DNA of 20,752 nt from JADJQU01 sp035490315 (GCA_035490315.1 DATHET010000281.1:1-20752); one strand, 5' to 3'; shown: positions 1-8,335, counted from the first letter of the stretch. The notes: generated from the sequence alone by a model not told the origin. Numbers and translations: made by a program.

Positions 1-2592
1 CGCTCGCGACTGATCGAGTCCCGCGGAAGAATCGAAGACCATCCCACCTTCGTCGCCGCCGGCGACGATGCTGACCATCCGCCTGCGGTTGTCGCCGACG
101 GTCTTGCGCTCCGCCCAGACCTTGGCCCCGGCGACCGGCTGGTTCTCGCCGTCGGACACGCGGCCTTCGAGGATCGAGATCGGCAGGTCGATGTCGTACT
201 CGAGGCCCGAGACCTCGACTTCGATCGGGAAGCGCATCGGCATGGCGCGCGTCGCGTGGCGCACGACCAGCTCGTAGCTGCCTGGGTCGACCTTCTCGAA
301 GCGGTAGCGTCCCTCGCCGTCGGACTTGGCGCGCGGGCCGCCGCCGCCGAAGGGCATGTCCTCCATGCCTTCGAAGCGCGAATCGCCGCCGGTCTTGCGC
401 AGCGAGATCGACGCGCCGGCAAGCACGCTGCCGGCCTCGCGCACATGGCCCTTGACCTCGGCGCGCTCCGGCTCGCGCAACTCGACGCTCACGCTGGTGC
501 CGCGCACGACCTCGATGTCGCTCCAGCCCTTGTCGCCGCCGTCCATGCCGTCGATCGCGAACACGATGCCCTCCTCGAGATCAGGTCCGCCGCCCTTGGC
601 GGGACGGAAGCGGTGCTTGCCCGGCGCGAGGTTCGCGAAGCTGACCTTGCCCGCGGAATCGGTCGCCGCGCCCTTGCCGGCGCCGGGACCTGCGAAATCT
701 GCGAAGGGATCGCGCCCCATGTTCGGCGCGCGGTGGTCGATGCGCGCGCCGGAAACCGGCAGGCCATCGCTGGAGAGCAGCGTGATCTCCACCGAGCCGC
801 CCTGGTCGAGGGCGACCAGCTGCTCGACGTTCGCGCCCTCCGGCATGTCGAAGGGCTCGCCGCTGTAGGGCGCGTAGCCGTCGATGTTCACGCTCAGCTT
901 GCCGCGCTTCCCGGGCGTGGAGTTGATCCGCGCCATGCCCTTCTCGTCCGTGCGGGCCGAGCTCGTGCCCTCGACGCCGAAGCTCATCTCGCCGTTGTCC
1001 GAATCCCGCTCCACGCGGCGGGCCATGCGAAATGAATTGCCGGAGGAAGCGGATTCCTCGACCACGCTCAAGCTGACCTTGGCCTTCGCGATGTCGGCGC
1101 GCGTGGCGCTGTCGACCACGTGGACTTCGATGGTCGCCGAACGCTCGAGCTCGAGCACACCGAGATCGGTCGCCTTACCGCGCTCGAGCGCGAGGTCGGC
1201 CATGTGCAGGTTCCGGTAACCGGGGCTGGAAATATCCAGAGTCGCGCGATCGTTCGCGTCGCGAGGCCGCAAGTCATCGACCACGACCATGCCGTTCTCG
1301 TAACGGCGCGGCGTGCGCCGATCCGGGTCGAAGAAAGCCATCGCATTGCGCGTGGTGGCGCTGATCTCCAGCTGTTCGATCGGAGCCTTGGTCTGGGCGT
1401 CGACGACCTGGAAGGACAGCACCGACGCGGGTTGCCAGGCGATCAGCACGCCGCGGTCGCCGCTCTTGGCTTCGACGCGTTCCGACGCGCTGCGCGGCCA
1501 GAACATGTCCTGAGTGCCCTTGACCCGCGCCTGCAGCTGGTACGCCCCCGGGCGCAGACCCTTGACCACGAAGCTGCCATCGCTCGAGAGCTTGGCGCGC
1601 CGGCGGTTCTCTCCCATCGGGCCTTCGTCCATGCCGACCAGGATCAGCTCGGCCTGGCCCGACGCGGGCGGCATCGCGACCACCGAGGCGTCGCTCACCG
1701 AAGCGCTCGGCACTCCCGTGACGCGCCCCGCGATCTCGAAACCATCCTCGAGGACGAAGGCAAGACCGCTCACGCGCTCGCCGGGACGCTTGGTTTGTCC
1801 ATTCTCGATCTTGTCGGGATGGGCTTCGGTCGCGATGCGAAGACGCCACGGCCCCGTGGCGAGCTGGTCGATGCGGAAGCTGCCGTCGGCCGAGGTGGTC
1901 GCCAGCGGCGGCGGGCCTTGGGTCGGATCGTCGTTGGCATCGAGGAGCATCACGCCGTCGGATCCGGTGCGCAGCAGGCGCGCTCCCTCCACTCCGGCCC
2001 CGCGGGAATCGACCACGCGTCCCTCGAGGATCACGCTGGTCTCCAGAGCGAGATCGCCGAGATCGTGGCGCGGAGCCTGGGGAACGCCGACTCCGGGCTT
2101 GCTCAGCGGGACGAAGCCCGCGGCGCGCACGGTGAGCCGCACGCTGCCGGGCTTGACGCCGGTGATCTCGAAGCGGCCCTGCGCGTCGCTGGTCGCGGCG
2201 AGCGGCTCTTTCCTGCGGGGCCCGCCGGCGTCGAATTCAGGCAGGTCGAAGTCGCCCAGGCGCGCGCGCACCTCGGCGCCGGAGACCGGTTGTCCTGCCG
2301 TGTCGATCACGCGGCCGAACAGGGCGGCCAGGCTCGTCGGCTTCGCGGGCGTCGCCGAGGCTGTCGGCGGGGCCGCGATGCTCGTGCGCTCCGCCTTGGC
2401 CAATTCATCCGCCTCGGCCCTCGCTTCCGGAGTGTCCAGGGCGGTATCCGCGGCGCGCTCCTGGGACGCTTTCGGGGACCCGGGAGCACCCTCGACCGTC
2501 GGTGCTGATTCGGGATTGCCCATGAAGAAGAACAGGGCGCCTCCCAGGGCAAGCAGGGCGATGAGGATGACCAGGACTAGCGTGGGGCGCAT
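1..2592 (-). CDS. Membrane-anchored protein of repeated carboxypeptidase-regulatory-like domains (C-terminus outside window)
   Basis: The minus-strand frame is open from an ATG at 2592 to the window edge without a stop (864 codons). The N-terminus is a hydrophobic helix (about residues 4-25, TLVLVILIALLALGGALFFF) acting as an uncleaved anchor or signal. A Pro/Ala/Glu-rich linker runs to about residue 85. After it come at least eight units starting near residues 88, 187, 287, 393, 488, 600, 711 and 805. Most have the pattern G-x-V-x-D...G-x-P-V-x-G-A-x-V, then T-D-x-x-G-x-F/Y, then L-x-P-G-x-Y. This is the signature of CarboxypepD_reg / SpaA-like beta-sandwich domains. A role as an extracytoplasmic structural or adhesive protein is inferred; no enzyme domain is visible. 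The start is supported by AAGGAAG eight bases upstream. Long open frames on the opposite strand share its codon register and are shadows. Confidence 0.85.
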   Translation of the reverse strand, partial: MRPTLVLVILIALLALGGALFFFMGNPESAPTVEGAPGSPKASQERAADTALDTPEARAEADELAKAERTSIAAPPTASATPAKPTSLAALFGRVIDTAGQPVSGAEVRARLGDFDLPEFDAGGPRRKEPLAATSDAQGRFEITGVKPGSVRLTVRAAGFVPLSKPGVGVPQAPRHDLGDLALETSVILEGRVVDSRGAGVEGARLLRTGSDGVMLLDANDDPTQGPPPLATTSADGSFRIDQLATGPWRLRIATEAHPDKIENGQTKRPGERVSGLAFVLEDGFEIAGRVTGVPSASVSDASVVAMPPASGQAELILVGMDEGPMGENRRRAKLSSDGSFVVKGLRPGAYQLQARVKGTQDMFWPRSASERVEAKSGDRGVLIAWQPASVLSFQVVDAQTKAPIEQLEISATTRNAMAFFDPDRRTPRRYENGMVVVDDLRPRDANDRATLDISSPGYRNLHMADLALERGKATDLGVLELERSATIEVHVVDSATRADIAKAKVSLSVVEESASSGNSFRMARRVERDSDNGEMSFGVEGTSSARTDEKGMARINSTPGKRGKLSVNIDGYAPYSGEPFDMPEGANVEQLVALDQGGSVEITLLSSDGLPVSGARIDHRAPNMGRDPFADFAGPGAGKGAATDSAGKVSFANLAPGKHRFRPAKGGGPDLEEGIVFAIDGMDGGDKGWSDIEVVRGTSVSVELREPERAEVKGHVREAGSVLAGASISLRKTGGDSRFEGMEDMPFGGGGPRAKSDGEGRYRFEKVDPGSYELVVRHATRAMPMRFPIEVEVSGLEYDIDLPISILEGRVSDGENQPVAGAKVWAERKTVGDNRRRMVSIVAGGDEGGMVFDSSAGLDQSRA

Positions 2593-2600
2593 GGGATCGG

Positions 2601-2607
2601 CTTCCTT
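2601..2607 (-). promoter_or_regulatory. Ribosome binding site of the repeat-domain gene
   Basis: AAGGAAG reads on the minus strand with an 8-nt spacer to the ATG at 2592. It supports that start codon. Confidence 0.7.
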
Positions 2608-2646
2608 GCAAAGGGTTGATTCAGCAACCGACAGGGTATCGAGGGG

Positions 2647-2652
2647 ACTCTA
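2647..2652 (-). promoter_or_regulatory. Possible -10 element of the repeat-domain gene
   Basis: TAGAGT, preceded by GCA, fits the TANNNT pattern seen before other genes here. It would give a leader of roughly 45-50 nt that includes the Shine-Dalgarno. No -35 match is visible at 17 bp, so this is weak. Confidence 0.3.
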
Positions 2653-2905
2653 TGCGGCGCGGACGGCTCGCTCGGTGCGGGGGTCACGGGGCCGCGGGAT
2701 CAGCCCTCGCTTACGACCCCGGTAGTCGGGCCGTTGGCGAACTCTGAAAGAATTCGTAGAAAGAACACGCCTCGAACGCAGTCCACCCACAATTGCTTGC
2801 GTGCCGGCGGCGTTCCGTGTTGTGATCGCATGCGGAATTTGTCCGCGGAACTAGGTATTGGCACGCCTTAGGTCGGACACTGGGCGCGCTGCCGGCTGGC
2901 CAGCC

Positions 2906-2911
2906 GGAGGG
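2906..2911 (+). promoter_or_regulatory. Ribosome binding site of first zincin gene
   Basis: GGAGGG with a 4-nt spacer (AAAC) to the ATG at 2916. It decides the start and gives a complete signal peptide. Confidence 0.7.
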
Positions 2912-2915
2912 AAAC

Positions 2916-4613
2916 ATGATCGGAATCGCATTCGCAACTCGTGGCGCGGTTGGGCGTCGGGCCCGCTCGCTGAAGTCCCTCACTCGCCTGGCGGCAGCCT
3001 GGACCTTGGTCCTGTGCTTCGCGACCGGACTCGCACAATCCGCGAGCGCCCAGGCCCCCAAGGCCTTCGACGATTACGAGGACTCGTCCGACCTCGGGTT
3101 CAAGGTCAAGGTGCCGAAGGAATGGGACTTCATTCCGCCTTCTCCCGGCGACAAGAACCTGATCGGCAAGTTCGACCCCAAGGGCGACAAGGGCATCGAC
3201 CTCGACTACAACACCTATTGGAAGTACCACGTCTGGCTGGTCAAGTTCGACCGGCGCAAGAAGCCCGCCGACGCGGCGAAAAAAGACGAAGAGCACTTCG
3301 AGGTCCCGGGTCTGAAAGACGTCGAGGCCTTCATCCGCGGCCCTGAGATCGCGGTCTCGAGCAACTGGAAGAAGGTCGACAAGGAAGGCGGCCCGCTGCA
3401 GATCGCGGGCGTCGTCGCCAGCGCCACCGTCTACGAGACGACCAAGGAAAAGGTCTCGCTGCGGCTCTACGTCGCCCAGTACAAGCTGTCGGACGACGTC
3501 GACATCGCGCTGATCGCCAACTGCTCGGGCGATGCAAAACGCTGGGCCAAGTTCGAGGGTGCCTTCTCGACCATGGGCAAGAGCTTCCGGCGCCTGGAGC
3601 TCAAGGCCGCGGCCGTTTCCAACGCGAAGGCTGGCGACTCGCCGGAGCGGGCGCGGACGCGCTCGAAGCTCGAGGCACAGATCAGGACTCAGACCGGCTG
3701 GAGCCTCTACGAGACGCCCAACTACTTCATCGTCTCGAACAATCCGGACAAGGAATTCGTCGACGAGCTGATGACGCGGCTCGAGGCAATCCGCAAGTGC
3801 TACGAGGAGACCTACCCTCCCGAGAAAGTCCTCGCGCTGAAGAAGCTGCACGACGAGGCGGAAGCGAAGCGCAAGGCGGCGGAGCCGAAGAAGGCGCCGG
3901 AGGAAGGCGACGATCCGCCCGAGGAGCGGCGCACGGAGGCCAAGAGCGTCGACTCGATCGCGGAATCACGCTGCAGCGTGGTGCGCGTCGTGCAGAACGA
4001 GGGCCAATACCACAGCTACGGTGGACCCAACGGCTCCGCGGGCTATTTCAGCCCGATGGATCACGAGCTGGTGATCTACGACGACAAGGCCGAGGGCGGG
4101 AGGCGCAATACATGGGCGACGATGAACCATGAAGCCTTCCACCAGTACATCTACTTCTTCTTCGGCAGTCTCTCTCCGCACCGCTGGTACGACGAAGGCA
4201 CCGGCGACTTCTACGCCGGCTATCAGCTCAAGAACTCGCGTTTCGAATTGAGGCCTTTCGACTGGCGCGTCAGCACGATCAAGGAAGCCTTGCGCACGCG
4301 CGGCGGCTCCAAGCAGACCTACATCCCGATCAAGGAGCTGGTGCGCTACACCCAGCCTGAGTACTACGGGAAGAACAAGTACGACATCGACGGCCACCAG
4401 AATTACGCGCAAGGCTGGTCCTTCATCTGGTTCCTGCGCACCGGGGCGAAGAACTGCCGCGGCTGGAACAAGACCTGGACGCCGATCCTCGACACCTACT
4501 TGAAAGTCCTGGCCGAGACCGACGATCTCGACCAGGCCGTCGATCAAGCTTTCGCGGGCGTCGATTGGGACGAGCTCGAGAAGGCCTGGATCGACTACAC
4601 GCTCGCGATCTGA
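2916..4613 (+). CDS. Secreted DUF1570-like zinc metalloprotease with N-terminal PsbP/MOG1-like domain
   Basis: The protein has 565 residues. A signal peptide with a basic n-region (GRRARSLKSLTR) and a hydrophobic core is followed by a probable cut after ASA at about residue 45, so it is exported. Residues ~50-230 (F-K-V-K-V-P-K-x-W near the start, a closing M-G-K-S-F-R-R) resemble the PsbP/MOG1 fold seen in planctomycete secreted proteins. A charged linker (about 305-345) precedes the catalytic part. That part has HEAFH at 405-409, the zinc-binding HExxH, and E427 in DEGTGDF, 18 residues after the second His, as in gluzincins. A conserved GSAGYFSP block lies upstream and QGWSFIWFLR downstream. 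The next gene encodes a diverged paralogue with the same spacing. Substrate is unknown; the proteolytic role is inferred from the motif. Confidence 0.8.
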   Translation: MIGIAFATRGAVGRRARSLKSLTRLAAAWTLVLCFATGLAQSASAQAPKAFDDYEDSSDLGFKVKVPKEWDFIPPSPGDKNLIGKFDPKGDKGIDLDYNTYWKYHVWLVKFDRRKKPADAAKKDEEHFEVPGLKDVEAFIRGPEIAVSSNWKKVDKEGGPLQIAGVVASATVYETTKEKVSLRLYVAQYKLSDDVDIALIANCSGDAKRWAKFEGAFSTMGKSFRRLELKAAAVSNAKAGDSPERARTRSKLEAQIRTQTGWSLYETPNYFIVSNNPDKEFVDELMTRLEAIRKCYEETYPPEKVLALKKLHDEAEAKRKAAEPKKAPEEGDDPPEERRTEAKSVDSIAESRCSVVRVVQNEGQYHSYGGPNGSAGYFSPMDHELVIYDDKAEGGRRNTWATMNHEAFHQYIYFFFGSLSPHRWYDEGTGDFYAGYQLKNSRFELRPFDWRVSTIKEALRTRGGSKQTYIPIKELVRYTQPEYYGKNKYDIDGHQNYAQGWSFIWFLRTGAKNCRGWNKTWTPILDTYLKVLAETDDLDQAVDQAFAGVDWDELEKAWIDYTLAI

Positions 4614-4640
4614 ACTGTCCCACGCTCCCCGGGAACCTCG

Positions 4641-6326
4641 ATGCAATCACGAATCGGTCTCGCTCTCGCGTTCGCCCTCCTGTCCCCCATCGCCGCCGCC
4701 GACCGACTGGTCACCACCGACGGGCGCGTCGTCGAGGTGAAAAAAGCGCGCGTCCAAGGCGCTGGCTATCGCCTGACCTTCGAGCACGGCGAGATCGTGC
4801 TCGCCGACAAGTCCGCGCTGAAAGCGGTCGAGATCGAAGGCGACATGTCGGATTACGTCCCGAAGGACGACAACGAGAAAGCGAATCTCGCCAAGGGCTT
4901 CGTCAAGTACGCGGGCGCGTGGATGACCAAGCAGGCCTACGAGAACAAGCTCTCCGAGGAGCATGCGAAGAGCGCCAAACGCACCGAGGACATGGCGGCC
5001 CACGCCGATTTCGACCACGGCTGGACCAAGGACACCCCGCACTTCTCGGTCCGAACGAACACGTCGCCGGAATTGCTCGACTACTACGCGAACCTGCTCG
5101 AGACCTACTACTCGCTGATGGACAACCGCTTCGGGATCAACCCGAGCCCGTCGCTGCGGCGCACGAAGATGCAGGTCAACATCTACAAGAACCGCAAGGA
5201 GTTCACGAAGTACTCGGACATGCCCCAGGGCGTGGCGGGATTCTTCAGCCCGAGCGACCAGACGCTGAACTTCTATCACGACTACTCCGAGCCCGACATT
5301 TCGAACTGGGTCAGCCTGCACGAGTGCACGCACCTGTTGACCTTCCTGATCGATCCGCAATACGTCTCGCAGATCTGGGTCAACGAAGGCGTTGCGGACT
5401 TCTTCGGCTCGGCGGAGATCACCACGGACAAGCGCGGAAAAGTTTCGATCACTCCCGGCCGCTTGCAGACCGACCGCGTCTTGACGGTGCAGCAGGCGAT
5501 CCAGGAGGGCAAGGACATCAAGCTCGAGGAGCTGTTCAAGATCACTCGCGACGAGTTCGAGGCCTTCCAGTACGCCCACGCCTGGTCGTTCATCTATTTC
5601 CTGAACCAGACGCCGAAGTACCAGAAGGGCTTCAACAAGTTCTTCAAGGATCTCTATTCCCTGGCCAAGGGCATCGAGTTCGAGATCGTCGACTACACGT
5701 CGTTCAGCGGCGGCCGCGGCAAGAAAGTCGCGCCGGCCGAGATCCGTCGGGTCCTGCTGCAGTCCCTTGGCCTGAAGGACACCGCCGGCATCGAGAAGGA
5801 ATGGAAGGATTTCATCGCCAAGGTTCCACTCGAAGGTCCTTCCGCGCGCTTCAAGCGTGCGTACTACACCCTCTTCCAGGGCGGCGTCTGGAGCCAGAAC
5901 AAGGACCCGAAGTTGCGCCGGGAAGAGACCCAGAAGAACTTCCAGCAGGTGATCTCCGATCTCGATACCGCGATCAGCGGCGGCATCAAGGATCCGCGGG
6001 CGTATTTTTCGCGCTACTTGGCTCGCCGGCTCTCGGGCCCGCTCTTGAGCCAGGAACCGGGGGCGAGCGCGCAGGAAGATCTGGCGAAAGCGATCGAGCT
6101 CGATCCCTTGAATGCTTCCTACCGCTTCGCCATGGGCAATCTGCTCGCCAAGGATTTCTACTTCGACTTCGGGGAAGACTCCGGCATCGAGGTGCGAGGC
6201 CAGGAGAATGCTCCGAAGCACGAAGTCGTGCCGGAAGCCGCGGCTTTGCTCGGATTGGCCGTTGAACTTGCGCCCGAGAACGAGTCCTATCTGAAGCGGT
6301 ATGAAAGCTACGTCGGCTCGAAATAG
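4641..6326 (+). CDS. Secreted DUF1570-like zinc metalloprotease with C-terminal TPR-like region
   Basis: The protein has 561 residues. A signal peptide (residues 1-20, cut after AAA before DRLV) indicates export. A small beta-rich N-terminal segment (residues ~21-65) and a basic helical stretch precede the catalytic domain. That domain contains GVAGFFSP, HECTH at 227-231 (HExxH) and E249 in NEGVADFF, again 18 residues after the second His, then HAWSFIYFLN. This order and spacing match the gene upstream, so the two are paralogues, although their termini differ. Residues ~415-555 look like TPR helices (DLAKAIELDPLNASYRFAMG and a similar later unit). The gene starts 27 nt after its neighbour, so the two are probably co-transcribed. 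No strong Shine-Dalgarno is visible. A cell-wall or extracellular protease role is inferred. Confidence 0.8.
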   Translation: MQSRIGLALAFALLSPIAAADRLVTTDGRVVEVKKARVQGAGYRLTFEHGEIVLADKSALKAVEIEGDMSDYVPKDDNEKANLAKGFVKYAGAWMTKQAYENKLSEEHAKSAKRTEDMAAHADFDHGWTKDTPHFSVRTNTSPELLDYYANLLETYYSLMDNRFGINPSPSLRRTKMQVNIYKNRKEFTKYSDMPQGVAGFFSPSDQTLNFYHDYSEPDISNWVSLHECTHLLTFLIDPQYVSQIWVNEGVADFFGSAEITTDKRGKVSITPGRLQTDRVLTVQQAIQEGKDIKLEELFKITRDEFEAFQYAHAWSFIYFLNQTPKYQKGFNKFFKDLYSLAKGIEFEIVDYTSFSGGRGKKVAPAEIRRVLLQSLGLKDTAGIEKEWKDFIAKVPLEGPSARFKRAYYTLFQGGVWSQNKDPKLRREETQKNFQQVISDLDTAISGGIKDPRAYFSRYLARRLSGPLLSQEPGASAQEDLAKAIELDPLNASYRFAMGNLLAKDFYFDFGEDSGIEVRGQENAPKHEVVPEAAALLGLAVELAPENESYLKRYESYVGSK

Positions 6327-6978
6327 TCTGCTGCTCCTCGCTTCGCTGCTCTCAGGTCTGTGCGCCTCCTGCGCCGGAACGCGTTTCCTCGCGAATCCAG
6401 TCCTGATGGTGAGGGGCGATCAAGGCCAGGAGCTCGGCGTCGCGACCAGCGACGGCGTGGTGTTCCTCGGCCGGACCGCGCGCTCGGGCGAGATCGAGAT
6501 CACCGCCTGGTTCGGCGACGGCGCGAGCACGGAGGTCGCGGTCGTCGAGCCGCTCGGCGGCGGCCTGTACACCGCCGAGACCGAGATCCGCCTGCCCAGC
6601 GTGCCGATTTCCTTCGACACGCCCGCGGCGGGCGAGAAGGTCACCGTCTTCGGCCGCAGCGGCAACCTGCCCTGGGAAGAGATCGTCAAGGTCACCTCGG
6701 ACCCGCGCGTGGTCGAGGGCTTCCTGCTGCCCTGGATCTCGCGCTTCGACGGACACCCCGAGCTCGCCGGCGCCGGCGTCTTCGTCGTCGACGAGAACGA
6801 CCCGCGCCTGAAACGCCTGGTAGGCCTGGTCTCGGGCCGTCTCGAGCTCACCGGCGCCGACGGCACGGTCAAGACCTACCTCGCGGTGGTCGGCCCGAGC
6901 GAGTTGTGGCGCCTGGTCACGGCGCGGCGCGACAACTCCAAGAAGCACAAGTGGGTCTACCGCGAGGACATCCTCTAG
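6301..6978 (+). CDS. Putative lipoprotein, possible inactive trypsin-like fold
   Basis: The protein has 225 residues and its start overlaps the upstream gene by 26 nt, suggesting translational coupling. The N-terminus has a hydrophobic core ending in CASC-AG (Cys24). This is an imperfect lipobox, so export as a lipoprotein is likely but not certain. Using the next ATG (6406) would lose the signal, which supports the chosen start. I do not recognise the family with confidence. The order of a beta-rich N-terminal half, a VFGRSGNLPW turn and a late GAGVFVVD...LVGLVSG segment recalls the C-terminal barrel of trypsin/HtrA proteases, where GxSGGP and a G-x-V-S-G strand sit. The catalytic His, Asp and Ser are not visible, so it would be catalytically dead. 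Its stop shares CTAG with the stop of the convergent gene. Confidence 0.65.
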   Translation: MKATSARNSLLLLASLLSGLCASCAGTRFLANPVLMVRGDQGQELGVATSDGVVFLGRTARSGEIEITAWFGDGASTEVAVVEPLGGGLYTAETEIRLPSVPISFDTPAAGEKVTVFGRSGNLPWEEIVKVTSDPRVVEGFLLPWISRFDGHPELAGAGVFVVDENDPRLKRLVGLVSGRLELTGADGTVKTYLAVVGPSELWRLVTARRDNSKKHKWVYREDIL

Positions 6979-7694
6979 CGCGGACGCGGTCCGCGCGCAG
7001 GAGTCCAGCGCGGCCAGATCCCGTCCGAGCGCCGGCGCGCTTCGCCATCGCGCGTGGCTAACAGCTTGCGCGTGACGAAGACGTAGATCGGCTTGATCGT
7101 CCGCCGCCACGCGAGCGCGGTGAAGGATCGCCGCAACTTCGGCTGTTCCGCGAGCACGAAGCTGCTGCCTTCTGGCCCGCGGCCATCGCGCAGGTAACGC
7201 CGGCGGTGCTTCTCGACATGGCGCAGATCCTCGCGGGCGCGGCTCTGCTGCAAGCGCGAGCCGACGCGGTGCGAGCTCGCGAGCTGGAAGTCGACCAGGC
7301 AGGCACGGCCGTCGGTCGCGACGATCACGTTCTGCTCCTTGTGCAGATCGTTGTGGCACACGCCGCGCGCGTGGACCTCGCCGACGAGCAATGCCAGCTG
7401 CTCGAAGAAATCGACGGCGAGCTCGTCGGTCGCTGAAAGCGCGACGCCCTCCTGATAGCTGCGCAGCAACTCACCCGCGCTGGCCTCGAATACGCGGGGA
7501 ACGCCTTCGATTCCCTCGAGTCGCTGCAAGGCCTGTCGTTCCCGAGCGAGCAGCCGGCGCGCGACGAATCTCGAGCCCGGAAGTCGACCGCCGCAGGCCA
7601 CGCGGCGGATCGCGAGCTCGCCGGACTCGAGGCGCACCAGCTCGACGCGACCGAAGACGTCGCGCTTCAACTCGCGCACGATCTCGAGCTTCAC
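6975..7694 (-). CDS. RIO/KdkA-like protein kinase-fold protein
   Basis: The protein has 239 residues and starts with GTG. A compact kinase-like fold is visible: strand ELAIRRV at residues 26-32, where the usual ATP-binding Lys position reads Arg30; E52 in RERQALQRLEG as a helix-C Glu candidate; catalytic loop HNDLHKEQN at 114-122 (D116, N122); metal-binding DFQ at 135-137 instead of DFG. The HxDLHxxN loop and a variable third DFG residue are typical of RIO, Bud32 and sugar/LPS kinases (KdkA/WaaP-like) rather than eukaryote-like Ser/Thr kinases. The C-terminal ~60 residues are very basic. It lies 10 nt downstream of the ferritin-like gene in a probable two-gene unit. Substrate (protein, lipopolysaccharide core or other) cannot be told from sequence. 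Confidence 0.7.
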   Translation of the reverse strand: MKLEIVRELKRDVFGRVELVRLESGELAIRRVACGGRLPGSRFVARRLLARERQALQRLEGIEGVPRVFEASAGELLRSYQEGVALSATDELAVDFFEQLALLVGEVHARGVCHNDLHKEQNVIVATDGRACLVDFQLASSHRVGSRLQQSRAREDLRHVEKHRRRYLRDGRGPEGSSFVLAEQPKLRRSFTALAWRRTIKPIYVFVTRKLLATRDGEARRRSDGIWPRWTPARGPRPR

Positions 7695-7704
7695 GGCCTG
7701 CGCG

Positions 7705-8247
7705 TCACTTCTTGGGCGCGTGCTCCGCGAGCAGCGAGACCAGGTCCTCGGCGTGCTCCTCTTCCATCGCGAGGATGCCCTCGAGCATGCGCCGCGTGGT
7801 CGGATCGTTCGCGCCGAGGTAGCGGATCATGTCGCCGTAGCTGTCGATCGCGATGCGCTCCGCGACCAGGTCCTCGCGAATCATGTCGACGAGGTCGGCG
7901 CCCGGGACGTACTCGGCGTGGCTGCGCGTGCTCAGGCCCTCGGGAGAAAAATCGGGCTCGCCGCCGAGCTGCACGATCCTGCCCGCGATCAGGTCGGCGT
8001 GGGCCTGCTCCTCGGTCGCGTGGGTCATGAACTCGGCCGCGATCGCCTGGGCATTCAGCCCCTGCGCCATGAAATGGTGGCGGCGGTAGCGCAGCACGCA
8101 GACGATCTCGGTCGCCAGGGCTTCGTTGAGCAGCTTGACGACCGTGTTGCGGTCGGCGCGGTAGCCCGCGGTCACGGCGCCGTCCTCGATGTGCTGGCGG
8201 GCGCGATCGCGGATCTTCTTGATGTCGCTGACGAATTCGTTGGCCAT
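7705..8247 (-). CDS. Bacterioferritin-like diiron protein
   Basis: The protein has 180 residues, predicted as a four-helix bundle. Candidate diiron ligands fall in the expected places: E47 in NEALATEIVCVLRYRRHHF, E80 and H83 in EEQAHADLI (ExxH), E130 in LVAERIAIDSY, and E162 and H165 in MEEEHAEDL (second ExxH). This matches ferritin-like proteins of the bacterioferritin type, which oxidise and store or detoxify iron in the cytoplasm. The family is usually about 150-180 residues, so length is normal. No heme-binding Met is obvious at the dimer position. It is the first gene of a unit with the kinase-fold gene and is divergent from the ABC transporter. A TAAGCT -10-like element lies about 47 nt upstream. 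Confidence 0.85.
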   Translation of the reverse strand: MANEFVSDIKKIRDRARQHIEDGAVTAGYRADRNTVVKLLNEALATEIVCVLRYRRHHFMAQGLNAQAIAAEFMTHATEEQAHADLIAGRIVQLGGEPDFSPEGLSTRSHAEYVPGADLVDMIREDLVAERIAIDSYGDMIRYLGANDPTTRRMLEGILAMEEEHAEDLVSLLAEHAPKK

Positions 8248-8293
8248 GTGCGGGTCTTCGAAGAGCCTGGGAGGTCGGTTGCGAATCCCGCGC

Positions 8294-8299
8294 AGCTTA
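8294..8299 (-). promoter_or_regulatory. -10 element of the ferritin-like gene
   Basis: Minus-strand GC-TAAGCT, identical to the hexamers in front of lpxB and the cytochrome c peroxidase. A GTGAAG -35-like hexamer sits 18 bp further upstream (8318-8323). The leader would be about 40 nt. Confidence 0.45.
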
Positions 8300-8335
8300 G
8301 CAACTTGCGCCCGCTCTCTTCACTTCCGATGCTCA

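Larger units (their letters stand above)
2593..2915. other. Divergent intergenic region
   Basis: This 323-bp spacer separates two divergently transcribed genes, so it should carry both promoters. It is locally more AT-rich in its right half. It contains a TAGAGT -10-like hexamer for the minus gene and ribosome binding sites at both ends. A short hairpin (GGTTG/CAACC, 2614-2629) lies in the presumed minus-gene leader. A second hairpin (GCGGA/TCCGC, loop ATTTG, 2832-2846) lies about 70 bp upstream of the plus gene. I see no convincing -35/-10 pair for the plus gene and no small ORF with coding character. Confidence 0.6.

Noticed and set aside
256..2508. Long plus-strand open frames (259 and 462 codons) antisense to the repeat-domain gene
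   Set aside because: They share the codon register of the minus gene and arise from high GC and few stop triplets. Their translations are Ala/Arg/His-rich with no domain, while the minus frame shows repeated domain motifs and a membrane helix.
2847..2874. ECF-type promoter (GGAAC ... GTC) upstream of the first zincin gene
   Set aside because: The spacer is 20 bp rather than the usual 16-17, and no second site supports it.
2860..2876. Sigma-54 promoter (TGGCACG) upstream of the first zincin gene
   Set aside because: The -24 half is perfect, but the -12 half at the required spacing reads AGGTC instead of TTGCW, and the GC dinucleotide is missing.
4647..6221. 524-codon minus-strand open frame opposite the second zincin
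   Set aside because: Mirror-register shadow of a gene with a signal peptide and an HExxH motif. The antisense product has no coherent features.
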